A DNA stretch of 64,000 bases, taken from contig NVXM01000004.1 of assembly GCA_002733865.1 (NCBI GenBank), positions 1 through 64,000 of the forward strand, in the 5' to 3' direction. Each line of letters begins with the position of its first letter. Position 1 is the stretch's first letter. The translations under genes were made by a program, and so were the position numbers. The notes under the pieces were generated by a model. The model had not been told where the DNA came from and did no database searches. It worked only from the letters and a program-made list of their open reading frames with translations. Below, piece after piece: positions 24,229 to 32,286 of this stretch. The stretch comes from Sphingopyxis sp. GTDB taxonomy: Bacteria; Pseudomonadota; Alphaproteobacteria; Sphingomonadales; Sphingomonadaceae.

Positions 24229-25215
24229 ATGCGTTTGAATTCGGCAAGCATGGCTTTGGCACTGGCGGGTTGCATCTCGGTAGCGCAGAACTCAACCACA
24301 GCTTCGGTCCCGCCGGATAGCGGCAATGCGGACGTAATGGACAGCATCTCCAATCTGGTGGACGACGAGATCCCCGAGCAATTCGACTGGCAGCAGAATT
24401 TTCCCAGCTGGTACGCTGCGGTCGAGCCCTATCAGATCATGGGAACCGGTAAGAAGGGCATCTATTTTGTCGGTACCGAGGGGCTGGGCATGTTTTTCAT
24501 ACCCACCAGCGCCGGCCATATCGTCATCGACGGCGGCATGCCGGGCGAGGGCCAATATGTTGCCGATGCGATCCGCAAGCTCGGGTTCGACCCCAAGAAT
24601 GTCAAGATCCTGCTCAACAGCCACGCCCATCTCGATCACAGCGGCGGTCTTGCCGAGCTGAAGGCGCTGACCGGTGCGCAGCTGATCGCCAGCGAAGGCG
24701 ACCGCTCGGCGCTGGAAGGCGGCTTTTATCTGGGATCGGAAGACGACAGCGCGATGAACGCTCCGCCGGTAGAGGTCGATCGGACGATTGCCGACGGCGA
24801 AACGGTCACGCTCGGCGACGTCACGCTCACCGCTCATATCACGCCGGGCCACAGCCGCGGCTGCACCAGCTGGACGATGCCGGTCGTGCAGGGCGAAGAA
24901 ATCTATCAGGCGCTGGTCTTCTGTTCGGCCACGGTTGCCGCCAATCGGCTGGTCGGGTCGCCGCAATATGAGGGGATCGTCGATGACTATCGCAAGACGT
25001 TCGCCATGACCAGAGACTGGAAACCGGATATTTTCCTGACCAACCATCCCGAATTTTCCGGCATGGCCAACAAGCGCGAACGGCAGAAAGCGGGCGACCC
25101 GCTGGCCTTTGTCGACCGCGAGGGCTTCCCGGCAATGATGGCAAAGCTGGAACAGGCCTTCGAAGCCGCGCTGCAAAAGCAGGTGCTGAAATATAACGCA
25201 ATCATGGCCGATTGA
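24229..25215 (+). CDS. Subclass B3-like metallo-beta-lactamase lipoprotein
   Basis: 328 residues. Seen: lipobox ALAG-C15, so anchored in a periplasmic membrane leaflet; zinc motif SHAHLDHSGG (H132, H134, D136, H137), TPGHSRGCTSW (third His of site 1) and TNHPEF (His of site 2). This is the full B3 ligand set, with tyrosine-free spacing typical of THIN-B/L1 relatives. Members include real carbapenemases and look-alikes with other hydrolase roles; substrate cannot be told from sequence. RBS GGAGGAGAG. The next gene starts 10 nt later. Confidence 0.85.
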   Translation: MRLNSASMALALAGCISVAQNSTTASVPPDSGNADVMDSISNLVDDEIPEQFDWQQNFPSWYAAVEPYQIMGTGKKGIYFVGTEGLGMFFIPTSAGHIVIDGGMPGEGQYVADAIRKLGFDPKNVKILLNSHAHLDHSGGLAELKALTGAQLIASEGDRSALEGGFYLGSEDDSAMNAPPVEVDRTIADGETVTLGDVTLTAHITPGHSRGCTSWTMPVVQGEEIYQALVFCSATVAANRLVGSPQYEGIVDDYRKTFAMTRDWKPDIFLTNHPEFSGMANKRERQKAGDPLAFVDREGFPAMMAKLEQAFEAALQKQVLKYNAIMAD

Positions 25216-25225
25216 GGGGATCAGG

Positions 25226-25573
25226 ATGGCACAGGCGAGGGAACTGATCGAGCGGTTCTGGGAAATCCAGAATGACAATGACTATAGCAAGCTGATCCCG
25301 CTGTTCGCCGATGATGCGGTGTTCGAGGATCCGGCGATCGGCCGCGTGGAGGGGATAGAAGCGATCAGCGCCTTGCTGCACCGCCTCACCAGGGAACTGG
25401 CCGACAAGAAGATGCATTTTGAAGTGCTGGAAATCGCTGGCGATGAACAGGTCGCCTGGTCGCGCTGGCTCTGGAAAAGACCGGACGGCGATATCGAGGG
25501 CGTTGGCCTGTATAAAGTCCGCGATGGCAAGCTGATCTACTACCGGGATTGCTACGCCGTGTCGAAAAACTGA
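25226..25573 (+). CDS. SnoaL/NTF2-like small protein
   Basis: 115 residues with the cone-shaped NTF2-like fold pattern: an N-terminal helix ARELIERFWEIQNDNDYSKLIPLFADDAVFEDPA, then strands with VAWSRWLWKRPDG and VGLYKVRDGKLIYYRDCY. Such proteins are isomerases, hydratases or carriers of polyketide- or steroid-like molecules. It follows the metallo-beta-lactamase gene by 10 nt and is probably co-expressed. Confidence 0.85.
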   Translation: MAQARELIERFWEIQNDNDYSKLIPLFADDAVFEDPAIGRVEGIEAISALLHRLTRELADKKMHFEVLEIAGDEQVAWSRWLWKRPDGDIEGVGLYKVRDGKLIYYRDCYAVSKN

Positions 25574-25575
25574 CG

Positions 25576-26844
25576 TCAGCCTTCGTTAATCCATTCGCGT
25601 TTCAGAGGTTTGGCGGCCAGCGCCATCAGCGCGGCTGCTATGACATAGAAGGTCAGCGAGTATAGCATCGAGTAGCGCAGACCGTCTTCGCCGTAGATCG
25701 GGGTGAGAAAGTCGGACAGCGCGCCGAGGAAGAATATCCCGCCGCCAATGCCGATCAGATTGTTGATCAGCAGAAACAGCGCCGATGCGGTGGCCCTTGA
25801 ATCGGCCGGCACCAGATGCTGCACCGCTGACAAGACCGGGCCAAGCCAGAAATAGGCCAGGGCCTGCGGGATCAGGAACAGGATGAAGGCGAGCGTAGCA
25901 GAGCCGCTCATGATCCCGGCAGCAAATAAGGGCACCGCCAGAATGAAGGCGGCTGCCGGAACCAGTCCGTAAGCGGCCTTGTTATTCTTGCCGAGCCAGT
26001 CGCCAATCATGCCGCCGCCGAGGACACCGGCAACGCCGCCGATCAGCAAGATGGCCCCGAAAAACAGCGAGGTGTCGATCAGGCTGAGACCAAAGCTGCG
26101 CTGCAGCAGGCTGGGCAGCCAGAAGGCAATGCCATAGCCCAGCATCGAACTGGAGGCCGCGCCAAAGGCGAGAAGCCAGAATGCTTTCTTTCTCGCCAGC
26201 AGCCGCACCGTGCCCTTGAAACTATAGGGCACCACAGGCTGATCGACAGGGACCGGTTGTTTTATCTTGTCCCGGACGAAATATTTGAAGAAGGGCGCGA
26301 TGATCAGTCCGGCCAGCCCGACCACGAAAAAGGCCAGACGCCAGTCCACGGTCGCGGCAATATAGCCGCCGGCGATGACGCCTGTGGCAGAGCCGAGCGG
26401 GATGCCGAGAGAATAGATCGCCAGCGCCCGGGCGCGCTTCTCGCTCGGGAAATGGTCGGCGATGACGGCATAGGAAGGGGCGACACCGCCAGCCTCGCCA
26501 ATACCGACGCCGAGCCGTGCCAGAAAGATCGACCAGAAGCCCTGGGCCAGACCGGTGATTGCGGTGAATCCACTCCAGACCGCCAGCGAAATGGTAATCA
26601 CCCAGCTGCGGTTGGTCTTGTCCGCCAGCCAGGCCAGCGGCACTGCCAGCGTCGAATAGAGCAGGGCAAAGGCGATGCCGCCAAGCAGCCCCATCTGGGT
26701 GTCGCTCAGCCCGAGATCCGCCTGAATTGGTCCCGCGAGGATCGCCAGGATCTGGCGATCGACAAAATTGAAAATATAGACGAGCAGCAACATGCCCAGC
26801 GCGATATTCGGTGAGGTGACTTTCGCAGCTTTGGGCTCTGTCAT
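25576..26844 (-). CDS. MFS transporter (spinster-like)
   Basis: 422 residues, twelve predicted helices. Seen: YIFNFVDRQILAILAGPIQ at the start, the loop 2-3 signature SDTQMGLLGGIAFALLYS...LADKTNRS and RLGVGIGEAGGVAPSY, typical of spinster-type or hexuronate-like carriers. The ATG directly follows the stop of the hydrolase gene. Together with the TonB receptor it gives an import or export route for the same unknown compound. Confidence 0.92.
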   Translation of the reverse strand: MTEPKAAKVTSPNIALGMLLLVYIFNFVDRQILAILAGPIQADLGLSDTQMGLLGGIAFALLYSTLAVPLAWLADKTNRSWVITISLAVWSGFTAITGLAQGFWSIFLARLGVGIGEAGGVAPSYAVIADHFPSEKRARALAIYSLGIPLGSATGVIAGGYIAATVDWRLAFFVVGLAGLIIAPFFKYFVRDKIKQPVPVDQPVVPYSFKGTVRLLARKKAFWLLAFGAASSSMLGYGIAFWLPSLLQRSFGLSLIDTSLFFGAILLIGGVAGVLGGGMIGDWLGKNNKAAYGLVPAAAFILAVPLFAAGIMSGSATLAFILFLIPQALAYFWLGPVLSAVQHLVPADSRATASALFLLINNLIGIGGGIFFLGALSDFLTPIYGEDGLRYSMLYSLTFYVIAAALMALAAKPLKREWINEG

Positions 26845-27705
26845 TCAGCTTTCCAGTGATGCAAGAAAGGCGTGGATAGCGCCGAGGGCTTCCGGTTCGT
26901 CCAGCATCGGCGCATGGCCACGGCCCGGAATTTCGACGGCGGTAAAATCCTGCGGGTGGCGGCGCTGCATTTCAGCGACGGTTCGCGCCGACAGGATATC
27001 CGACATCGCCCCCCGGATCGAAAGCACCGGGATCGTAGCCAGCAGGTCCCACACCGGCCAAAGATCGGCCGGCGCGACATTGGCACTGTCGCCGGAGAAG
27101 CCAGCCGAGATCGCCGGATCATAGGCGGGCTGGATCCGTCCATCGGGCAGTGCCGTGCAGGTGTGCCGGGCGAATTGCATCCAGAAACTGTCGTCCACGC
27201 CGACAAACGCATCGCCGTTGATTCGCTTGCAATGGGCGGCAGCAGCGTCCCAATCTTCGAACGGTTCCCCGGCACCGACATAGCTCTGGATCCGGTCGAG
27301 GCCGCTTTGTTCCACATCCGGGCCGATATCGTTCAGGATCAGACCGCTTGCCCGGTGCGGGTTCGTGGCGGCCATGATCATCGCGATCAAGCCGCCCATC
27401 GACGTACCAATCAGCCCGGCCGTCGGGATCGCCAGGTCATCCAGCAGCTTAAACATATCGGCGGCATAGACGGCCGGGTTATAATGGTCCGGCTGCGGAT
27501 CATATTCTGACTTCCCGCGTCCGCGCTGGTCGGGAACGATCAGTTGATATTGTCCCGCCAGATGGTCGGCAAGCGCTTCAAAATCGCCGCTGTTGCGGGT
27601 GAGGCCGTGCATCAGCAGCAGCGGCTGACCCTCGCCGCCGTAAACACGGGCGTAGAGGGTCAGCCGGTCGTCTGCGCTGCGATAGGCATGGTCGGCATAT
27701 TTCAT
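26845..27705 (-). CDS. Alpha/beta hydrolase of the TonB-receptor/MFS operon
   Basis: 286 residues. Seen: LLLMHGLTRNSGDF, VPDQRGRGKSEYDP, nucleophile elbow GTSMGGLIAM, and final histidine PGRGHAPMLDEP. It sits between a TonB receptor gene (20 nt gap) and an MFS gene (adjacent), so it probably cleaves the imported ester, lactone or ring-cleavage product. The compound is unknown. Confidence 0.9.
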   Translation of the reverse strand: MKYADHAYRSADDRLTLYARVYGGEGQPLLLMHGLTRNSGDFEALADHLAGQYQLIVPDQRGRGKSEYDPQPDHYNPAVYAADMFKLLDDLAIPTAGLIGTSMGGLIAMIMAATNPHRASGLILNDIGPDVEQSGLDRIQSYVGAGEPFEDWDAAAAHCKRINGDAFVGVDDSFWMQFARHTCTALPDGRIQPAYDPAISAGFSGDSANVAPADLWPVWDLLATIPVLSIRGAMSDILSARTVAEMQRRHPQDFTAVEIPGRGHAPMLDEPEALGAIHAFLASLES

Positions 27706-27725
27706 GATTTGTGCCTATATGCCGA

Positions 27726-30092
27726 TCAGAATTTCACCCCGGCTGTCACAAAGACCTGGCGCGGATTGCCGTAAAATGCGGTCAGCGTGCCTTCCGGTCC
27801 GAGCGTCGGGATCGGCTGGCCGTTGGCTCCGGGGATGATTGCACCGGTGACCGGGTCAGCCGCGACAAAGGTATAGCCCGATGTCTTGTAGCGCTTGTTG
27901 GTCAGGTTCTTGCCGTGCAGGCCAATGCTCCAGCGCTTGTCCGGTGCATTATAGACCAGATTGGCATCCCACAGGGCATAGCCCTTCTGGTCGATATAGG
28001 GATTGGCGATCTCGAACTGGTTGACCTTGCTGCGATAGGACAGGGTCGTGCCGAAATAGATGTCGCCGTCACCGACTGGGGTCGAATAGGAAAAGGTTCC
28101 GCTGGCGGTCCATTTCGGCGTGTTCTGTACCGAACGGAATTGGGCAACATCGGTTGGCACCGGAAGGCCCGTGGTGGGATCGGTGATATTGGTGATATAT
28201 TCGTCATATTCGGCGTCGATATAGCCCATCGAACCCGACAGCATCACCCGGTCACCACTGGCCAGCATATCCCGGCCAAGGCGGGCACTTGCCTCGAGTT
28301 CGACGCCCTTGAGAGTGGCCTTGCCAGCGTTGTTGATGACGCCGCAGAAGGAGGCAAAGCCCCCAACGTTGCAGGCAACGGACCCGGGAATCTGTACATC
28401 CTTATAGTCAGAATAGAATCCGGCAATCGCGACGTTGAGAGCACCGTCGAGCAGGCTGCCCTTGTAGCCGACTTCATAGCTGTCGACCGATTCCGGGCGG
28501 AAGCTCAGGAAAGACGCAACTTCGGCATCGCTGGGAATGCCGCTGGCGTTGCTGGTCGGCGCATTGATACCGACGCCGCGCGGATCAAAGCCGCCGCCCT
28601 TGAAGCCCTGCGAGAAGCTGGCGTAGATATTGTGATCCGGCGTCGGCTTGAAGCTGACCGAGGCGCGCGGCGTGAACTTCTTGAAATTCGCGCTGCCCTC
28701 GAAATCGGTGGCGGGTGCGCCGGCCGGAATGCCCGCGCCGCCAAAGGTCGGCGAACCGCCGCCGACGTAATTTTGCCGCAGGATATTGGCGCTGCGCTCG
28801 TCCCACGTATAGCGGCCACCGACCGACAGGCTGAACTGCTCGGTAAAGTCATAGGTGAAGTCGCCGAAAACCGCGTAGGTTTCGGTGTCGACGTCAGCTT
28901 GCGTGAAGGCGGTGAGCCCAGCGACCGTGGTAAACAGCCGGACGTCGAACAGCGTGTCGGCCTTGGCATCGAGATAATAGAAGCCGACCAGACCGTTCAG
29001 CTTGTCGCCTTCATAGAGCAGCTGGAATTCCTGGCTGATCTGCTCGTTAAGATAGAGACCGGGCACATCAAGGTCGACCGCAGGCAGCGCGTCGAAATCG
29101 ATCGGGGTCGCGGTGTCGTCCTTGCGCCAGGCGCTGATCGACCGGAAGGTGACGGTATCGGTGAGATTGGCCGTGATATTCATCGCCAGACCATAGGCTT
29201 CGATATCCTGGATCGGGTCATTCAGCCCGCCGCGGGTATCAAAGACATCGTCGAGCACCGGCGCACCGGAGACGGCACCCGGAATGAGACGATGGCCGCC
29301 GCGCGGGTTGCTCTTGTCCTTGGTATAATCGCCGGAAATCCGGATCAGAACGGGCTCGCCATAGCCACCCAGTTCGACCGTGCCGCGTGCGGCCCAGATA
29401 TCCTTGTTGTAATTTTCCAGACCGGTGGTCAGATTGTCCCCGAAGCCACCGCGCGACAGCCGCGCGCCGGATGCACCGATACGAATGATGTCAGACACCG
29501 GCAGGCTGGCCGTGACCACGGCTTCAGCCTGATCATAGGTGCCATAGGTCGCACGCGCCTTAAAGGAAGGCTCTTGCGGCAGACGCTTGGTCACATATTT
29601 GACGGCACCGCCGATCGTGTTGCGGCCATAGAGCGTGCCCTGCGGGCCACGCAGCACTTCGATGCGTTCGACATCATAGATGTCGAGCACCGCGGCTTGC
29701 GGACGATTGAGATAGACATCGTCGAGATAGATGCCGACGCCCTGCTCGAAGCCGGAGACCGGGTCCTGCTGCCCGATGCCGCGGATGAAGGCGGAGAGCG
29801 TGGAGTTGGTGCCGCGCGAGGCTTCCAGGGTGGTGTTCGGCGTGGTCTGGCCGATATCGGTAATATCGATTGCGCCCTGCTGCGCCAGTTTTTCGGACGA
29901 GAAAGAGGTAATCGCGATGGGAACATCAATCTGCCGTTCTTCGCGGCGGCGAGCGGTGACGACGATGAAGCCGTCTTCGGAGCCCTGGTCAGCCGATTCG
30001 CTGGTCTGGGCGTGAACGCTGGCAGGAGCGATAAGTCCAGCCGCGAGGCCGGTGACAATTGCTGCATAGCTGACGGTGTGCTGGAATTTCAT
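27726..30092 (-). CDS. TonB-dependent receptor
   Basis: 788 residues. Signal peptide to about AGLIAPASVHAQ; TonB-box-like GFIVVTARRREERQIDVPIAIT; plug with FIRGIGQQDP and VLRGPQGTLYGRNTIGGAVKYVTK; barrel ending FVTAGVKF. This is the Caulobacter/sphingomonad type of receptor used for organic substrates (FecA/BtuB relatives by plug motif, without a sensory N-terminal domain). AAGGAGGAT before the ATG. First gene of an operon with a hydrolase and an MFS carrier; divergent from TetR. Confidence 0.93.
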   Translation of the reverse strand: MKFQHTVSYAAIVTGLAAGLIAPASVHAQTSESADQGSEDGFIVVTARRREERQIDVPIAITSFSSEKLAQQGAIDITDIGQTTPNTTLEASRGTNSTLSAFIRGIGQQDPVSGFEQGVGIYLDDVYLNRPQAAVLDIYDVERIEVLRGPQGTLYGRNTIGGAVKYVTKRLPQEPSFKARATYGTYDQAEAVVTASLPVSDIIRIGASGARLSRGGFGDNLTTGLENYNKDIWAARGTVELGGYGEPVLIRISGDYTKDKSNPRGGHRLIPGAVSGAPVLDDVFDTRGGLNDPIQDIEAYGLAMNITANLTDTVTFRSISAWRKDDTATPIDFDALPAVDLDVPGLYLNEQISQEFQLLYEGDKLNGLVGFYYLDAKADTLFDVRLFTTVAGLTAFTQADVDTETYAVFGDFTYDFTEQFSLSVGGRYTWDERSANILRQNYVGGGSPTFGGAGIPAGAPATDFEGSANFKKFTPRASVSFKPTPDHNIYASFSQGFKGGGFDPRGVGINAPTSNASGIPSDAEVASFLSFRPESVDSYEVGYKGSLLDGALNVAIAGFYSDYKDVQIPGSVACNVGGFASFCGVINNAGKATLKGVELEASARLGRDMLASGDRVMLSGSMGYIDAEYDEYITNITDPTTGLPVPTDVAQFRSVQNTPKWTASGTFSYSTPVGDGDIYFGTTLSYRSKVNQFEIANPYIDQKGYALWDANLVYNAPDKRWSIGLHGKNLTNKRYKTSGYTFVAADPVTGAIIPGANGQPIPTLGPEGTLTAFYGNPRQVFVTAGVKF

Positions 30093-30148
30093 GATAGCAT
30101 CCTCCTTGAAAATGTGCCTGGCATTTCCAGGTCATTAAGGGCGCTATA

Positions 30149-30171
30149 TTGAAACATGAATCAAACTTCAA
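30149..30171. promoter_or_regulatory. Candidate TetR operator
   Basis: TTGAA-aca-TGA-a-TCA-aac-TTCAA, a 23-nt symmetric site centred at 30160, between the divergent receptor and TetR genes. Confidence 0.55.
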
Positions 30172-30216
30172 CTTAGAAATTTGCCAAGCGGGATAAATCC
30201 GGTTAGCCGTGACATT

Positions 30217-30834
30217 ATGGCCACTGAATATAGCGATCACACCGAGTCTAATGGCAAGCAACCGCGAACGGCGCGGGGGCTGAAAACCAAGCGCAAGCTG
30301 CTGGATGCGGCGGCGCTGGAATTTGGCGAGAAGGGCTTTCACGAAGCCTCGATCACCGGAATCACCCAGCGCGCGGGAACCGCCCTGGGCAGCTTCTACA
30401 CCTATTTCGATTCAAAGGACGAGCTGTTCAGCGCGCTCGTCAAGGACATGAGCGCGCGGGTGAAAAGCCATGCGGCGAGCGCGATGACCGAGTGGCAGGA
30501 TGCGCTGGAGCGGGAAAAGCTGGCGCTGGAGGCGTTCATGAATTTCGCTCGCGAGCACAAGGAAATCTACCGGATCATCGACGAATCGGAATTTGTGGAT
30601 CCGGCCAGCTATCGCTCGCATTATGAAGAGACCGCCAAACGCATCCACGAACGGCTGCAGGAAGGCAGCGCCGCCGGTGATTTTCGCGGCCCGCTGGAAG
30701 AGGCCCATGCCTGGGCAATCATGGGGATGAACGTGTTTCTGGGATTGCGCTACGGCATCTGGTCGGAAGAAAAGTCCGCGGTCGAGATTGCCGAAATCGC
30801 AAACGGTATTTTGGCCAGGGGCATCGTTCGATAA
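30217..30834 (+). CDS. TetR-family regulator
   Basis: 205 residues from the ATG at 30217. N-terminal HTH KRKLLDAAALEFGEKGFHEASITGITQRAGTALGSFYTYFDSKDELFSALV is the TetR signature; the C-terminal domain is a typical helical ligand domain. The frame is open back to 30181. It is divergent from the receptor-hydrolase-MFS operon, with a palindromic site in between, so it probably represses that operon until its ligand is present. Confidence 0.92.
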   Translation: MATEYSDHTESNGKQPRTARGLKTKRKLLDAAALEFGEKGFHEASITGITQRAGTALGSFYTYFDSKDELFSALVKDMSARVKSHAASAMTEWQDALEREKLALEAFMNFAREHKEIYRIIDESEFVDPASYRSHYEETAKRIHERLQEGSAAGDFRGPLEEAHAWAIMGMNVFLGLRYGIWSEEKSAVEIAEIANGILARGIVR

Positions 30835-30977
30835 AGCGGATCACCGGAAACCGGCGATCCTGCTGGCCGGTGCAGCTTTGCCGGATGCGAACACATCCCG
30901 CTGTCGCGGCGGATCTATCGGTGAACTTCGATGAGGGTATAGCTGCCGCGACCGGCCATCATCGGCAACCCGGATGG

Positions 30978-32264
30978 TCACATTTTTCCGAGAAGATCCG
31001 GAATCGAGATAAAGCCGAACGCGACCGAACTGTCGGCCACTCCATAAGGTATGAAAATCTGGTCGCCGTTCCGTACCGCGCCGCAGGTGTAAACGACATT
31101 CGGAACATAGCCTTCGCGGTCGTCTTCGGCAGCGCTCAATATCGGGCGGGCAGTGCGGCCGATCACCTTCATCGGATTTTTACGGTCGAGCAGGATGGCA
31201 CCGATCGAATATTTGCGCATTGCCCCGACCCCGTGGGTCAGCAGCAGCCAGCCTTCGTCGATTTCGATCGGTGGGCCGCAATTGCCAATCTGCACAAATT
31301 CCCATGGATAGTGCGGCTCGAGGAGCAAGGCGCCGCCGTTCCAGCATTCCAGATCGTCCGACTGCAACAGATACAGATTCTTGCCGTCCTGCCTGCCGAT
31401 CATCTGATATTTGCCGTCGATGGTCCGCGGGAACAGGCCCATTCCCTTGTTGGACGCTGCGTCGCCGCGCATCGGCATCAGGTCGAAGCGGGTGAAATTT
31501 TCGGTCCGCAGCAATTCCGAGCGAATGGTCTGTCCCGAATAGGCGGTATAGGTACCAATATACTCCTGGCGGCCGTCGTCGTGGATGAATTTGGTCAGGC
31601 GCAAATCCTCGATGCCGTTGGCCTGGGCATCGGTAACCGGAAAAATCACCGTGCCGGAAATGGTACTGTCGGGATTACGGTGGACGGCGATGCTCGCGTC
31701 CGGATCGTCCAGATCCGAGCCCATGTCGACCTGATTCGCCGCCGTGGCAAAGGGCGGAAGCGGCAGCAGCCTTATCTCGCGGTCGGCGGTGACGATGCCC
31801 TCGCGAAAGGCAACCGAACTGATATGGCCCTCGCCGACAGCGCGTGCAGACATCAGAAAACGCAGCGAACCCTCATCCATCCCCGACTGGTCCGGATGAG
31901 GAACGATGCTCGGATTGGTCAGGGCGGCCGCCGCATAGCTATATTCGTGGCAGAAATAGGCGCCGATCAGCAGTTGGACATTTTCGGACAGTTCAGCGGG
32001 ATCAAGCCCGATCCGGGCGTTGATTTCTTGAAACCGTATTCTGAAAACCTGCCTGGTTTGCCAATGCCGTTTATCGAAGTCCCGCAGGACTTTCGCCAGT
32101 TCGGACTCTACGGTTTCCTCGTCCAGTTCGAGCACACGCCGGATTAACTGGGCAGAGCGACTGGGGTTACCGCTTTTTTCATGCCAAGCCAGGTGGAACG
32201 GCCGGACAACAACGCGCGAGGGGTCCGCCAGCAGCCGCATTTCATGCGTAAAAATATTTCCCAT
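30978..32264 (-). CDS. GH130-family beta-mannoside phosphorylase or hydrolase-like protein
   Basis: 428 residues with the five-bladed propeller sequence of GH130. Seen: NPSIVPHPDQSG, SGTVIFPVTDAQANGIEDLRLTKF, IGTYTAYSGQ, KGMGLFPRTIDGKYQMIGRQDG, NCGPPIEIDEGWLLLTHGVG and GYVPNVVYTCGAV. GH130 enzymes phosphorolyse or hydrolyse beta-mannosides. The N-terminal 80 residues are a helical extension. Start at 32264 behind GGGG; the frame upstream overlaps the glycosyltransferase and is not used. It lies 22 nt after that gene, so the pair probably makes and remodels one mannose-containing glycoside. Confidence 0.88.
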   Translation of the reverse strand: MGNIFTHEMRLLADPSRVVVRPFHLAWHEKSGNPSRSAQLIRRVLELDEETVESELAKVLRDFDKRHWQTRQVFRIRFQEINARIGLDPAELSENVQLLIGAYFCHEYSYAAAALTNPSIVPHPDQSGMDEGSLRFLMSARAVGEGHISSVAFREGIVTADREIRLLPLPPFATAANQVDMGSDLDDPDASIAVHRNPDSTISGTVIFPVTDAQANGIEDLRLTKFIHDDGRQEYIGTYTAYSGQTIRSELLRTENFTRFDLMPMRGDAASNKGMGLFPRTIDGKYQMIGRQDGKNLYLLQSDDLECWNGGALLLEPHYPWEFVQIGNCGPPIEIDEGWLLLTHGVGAMRKYSIGAILLDRKNPMKVIGRTARPILSAAEDDREGYVPNVVYTCGAVRNGDQIFIPYGVADSSVAFGFISIPDLLGKM

Positions 32265-32286
32265 CGTCCCCCGCGCAAAGAAGCTT

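Noticed and set aside
27711..30152. 813-codon plus-strand frame opposite the TonB receptor
   Set aside because: High GC produces long antisense frames; the minus strand carries all receptor motifs and a strong ribosome site.
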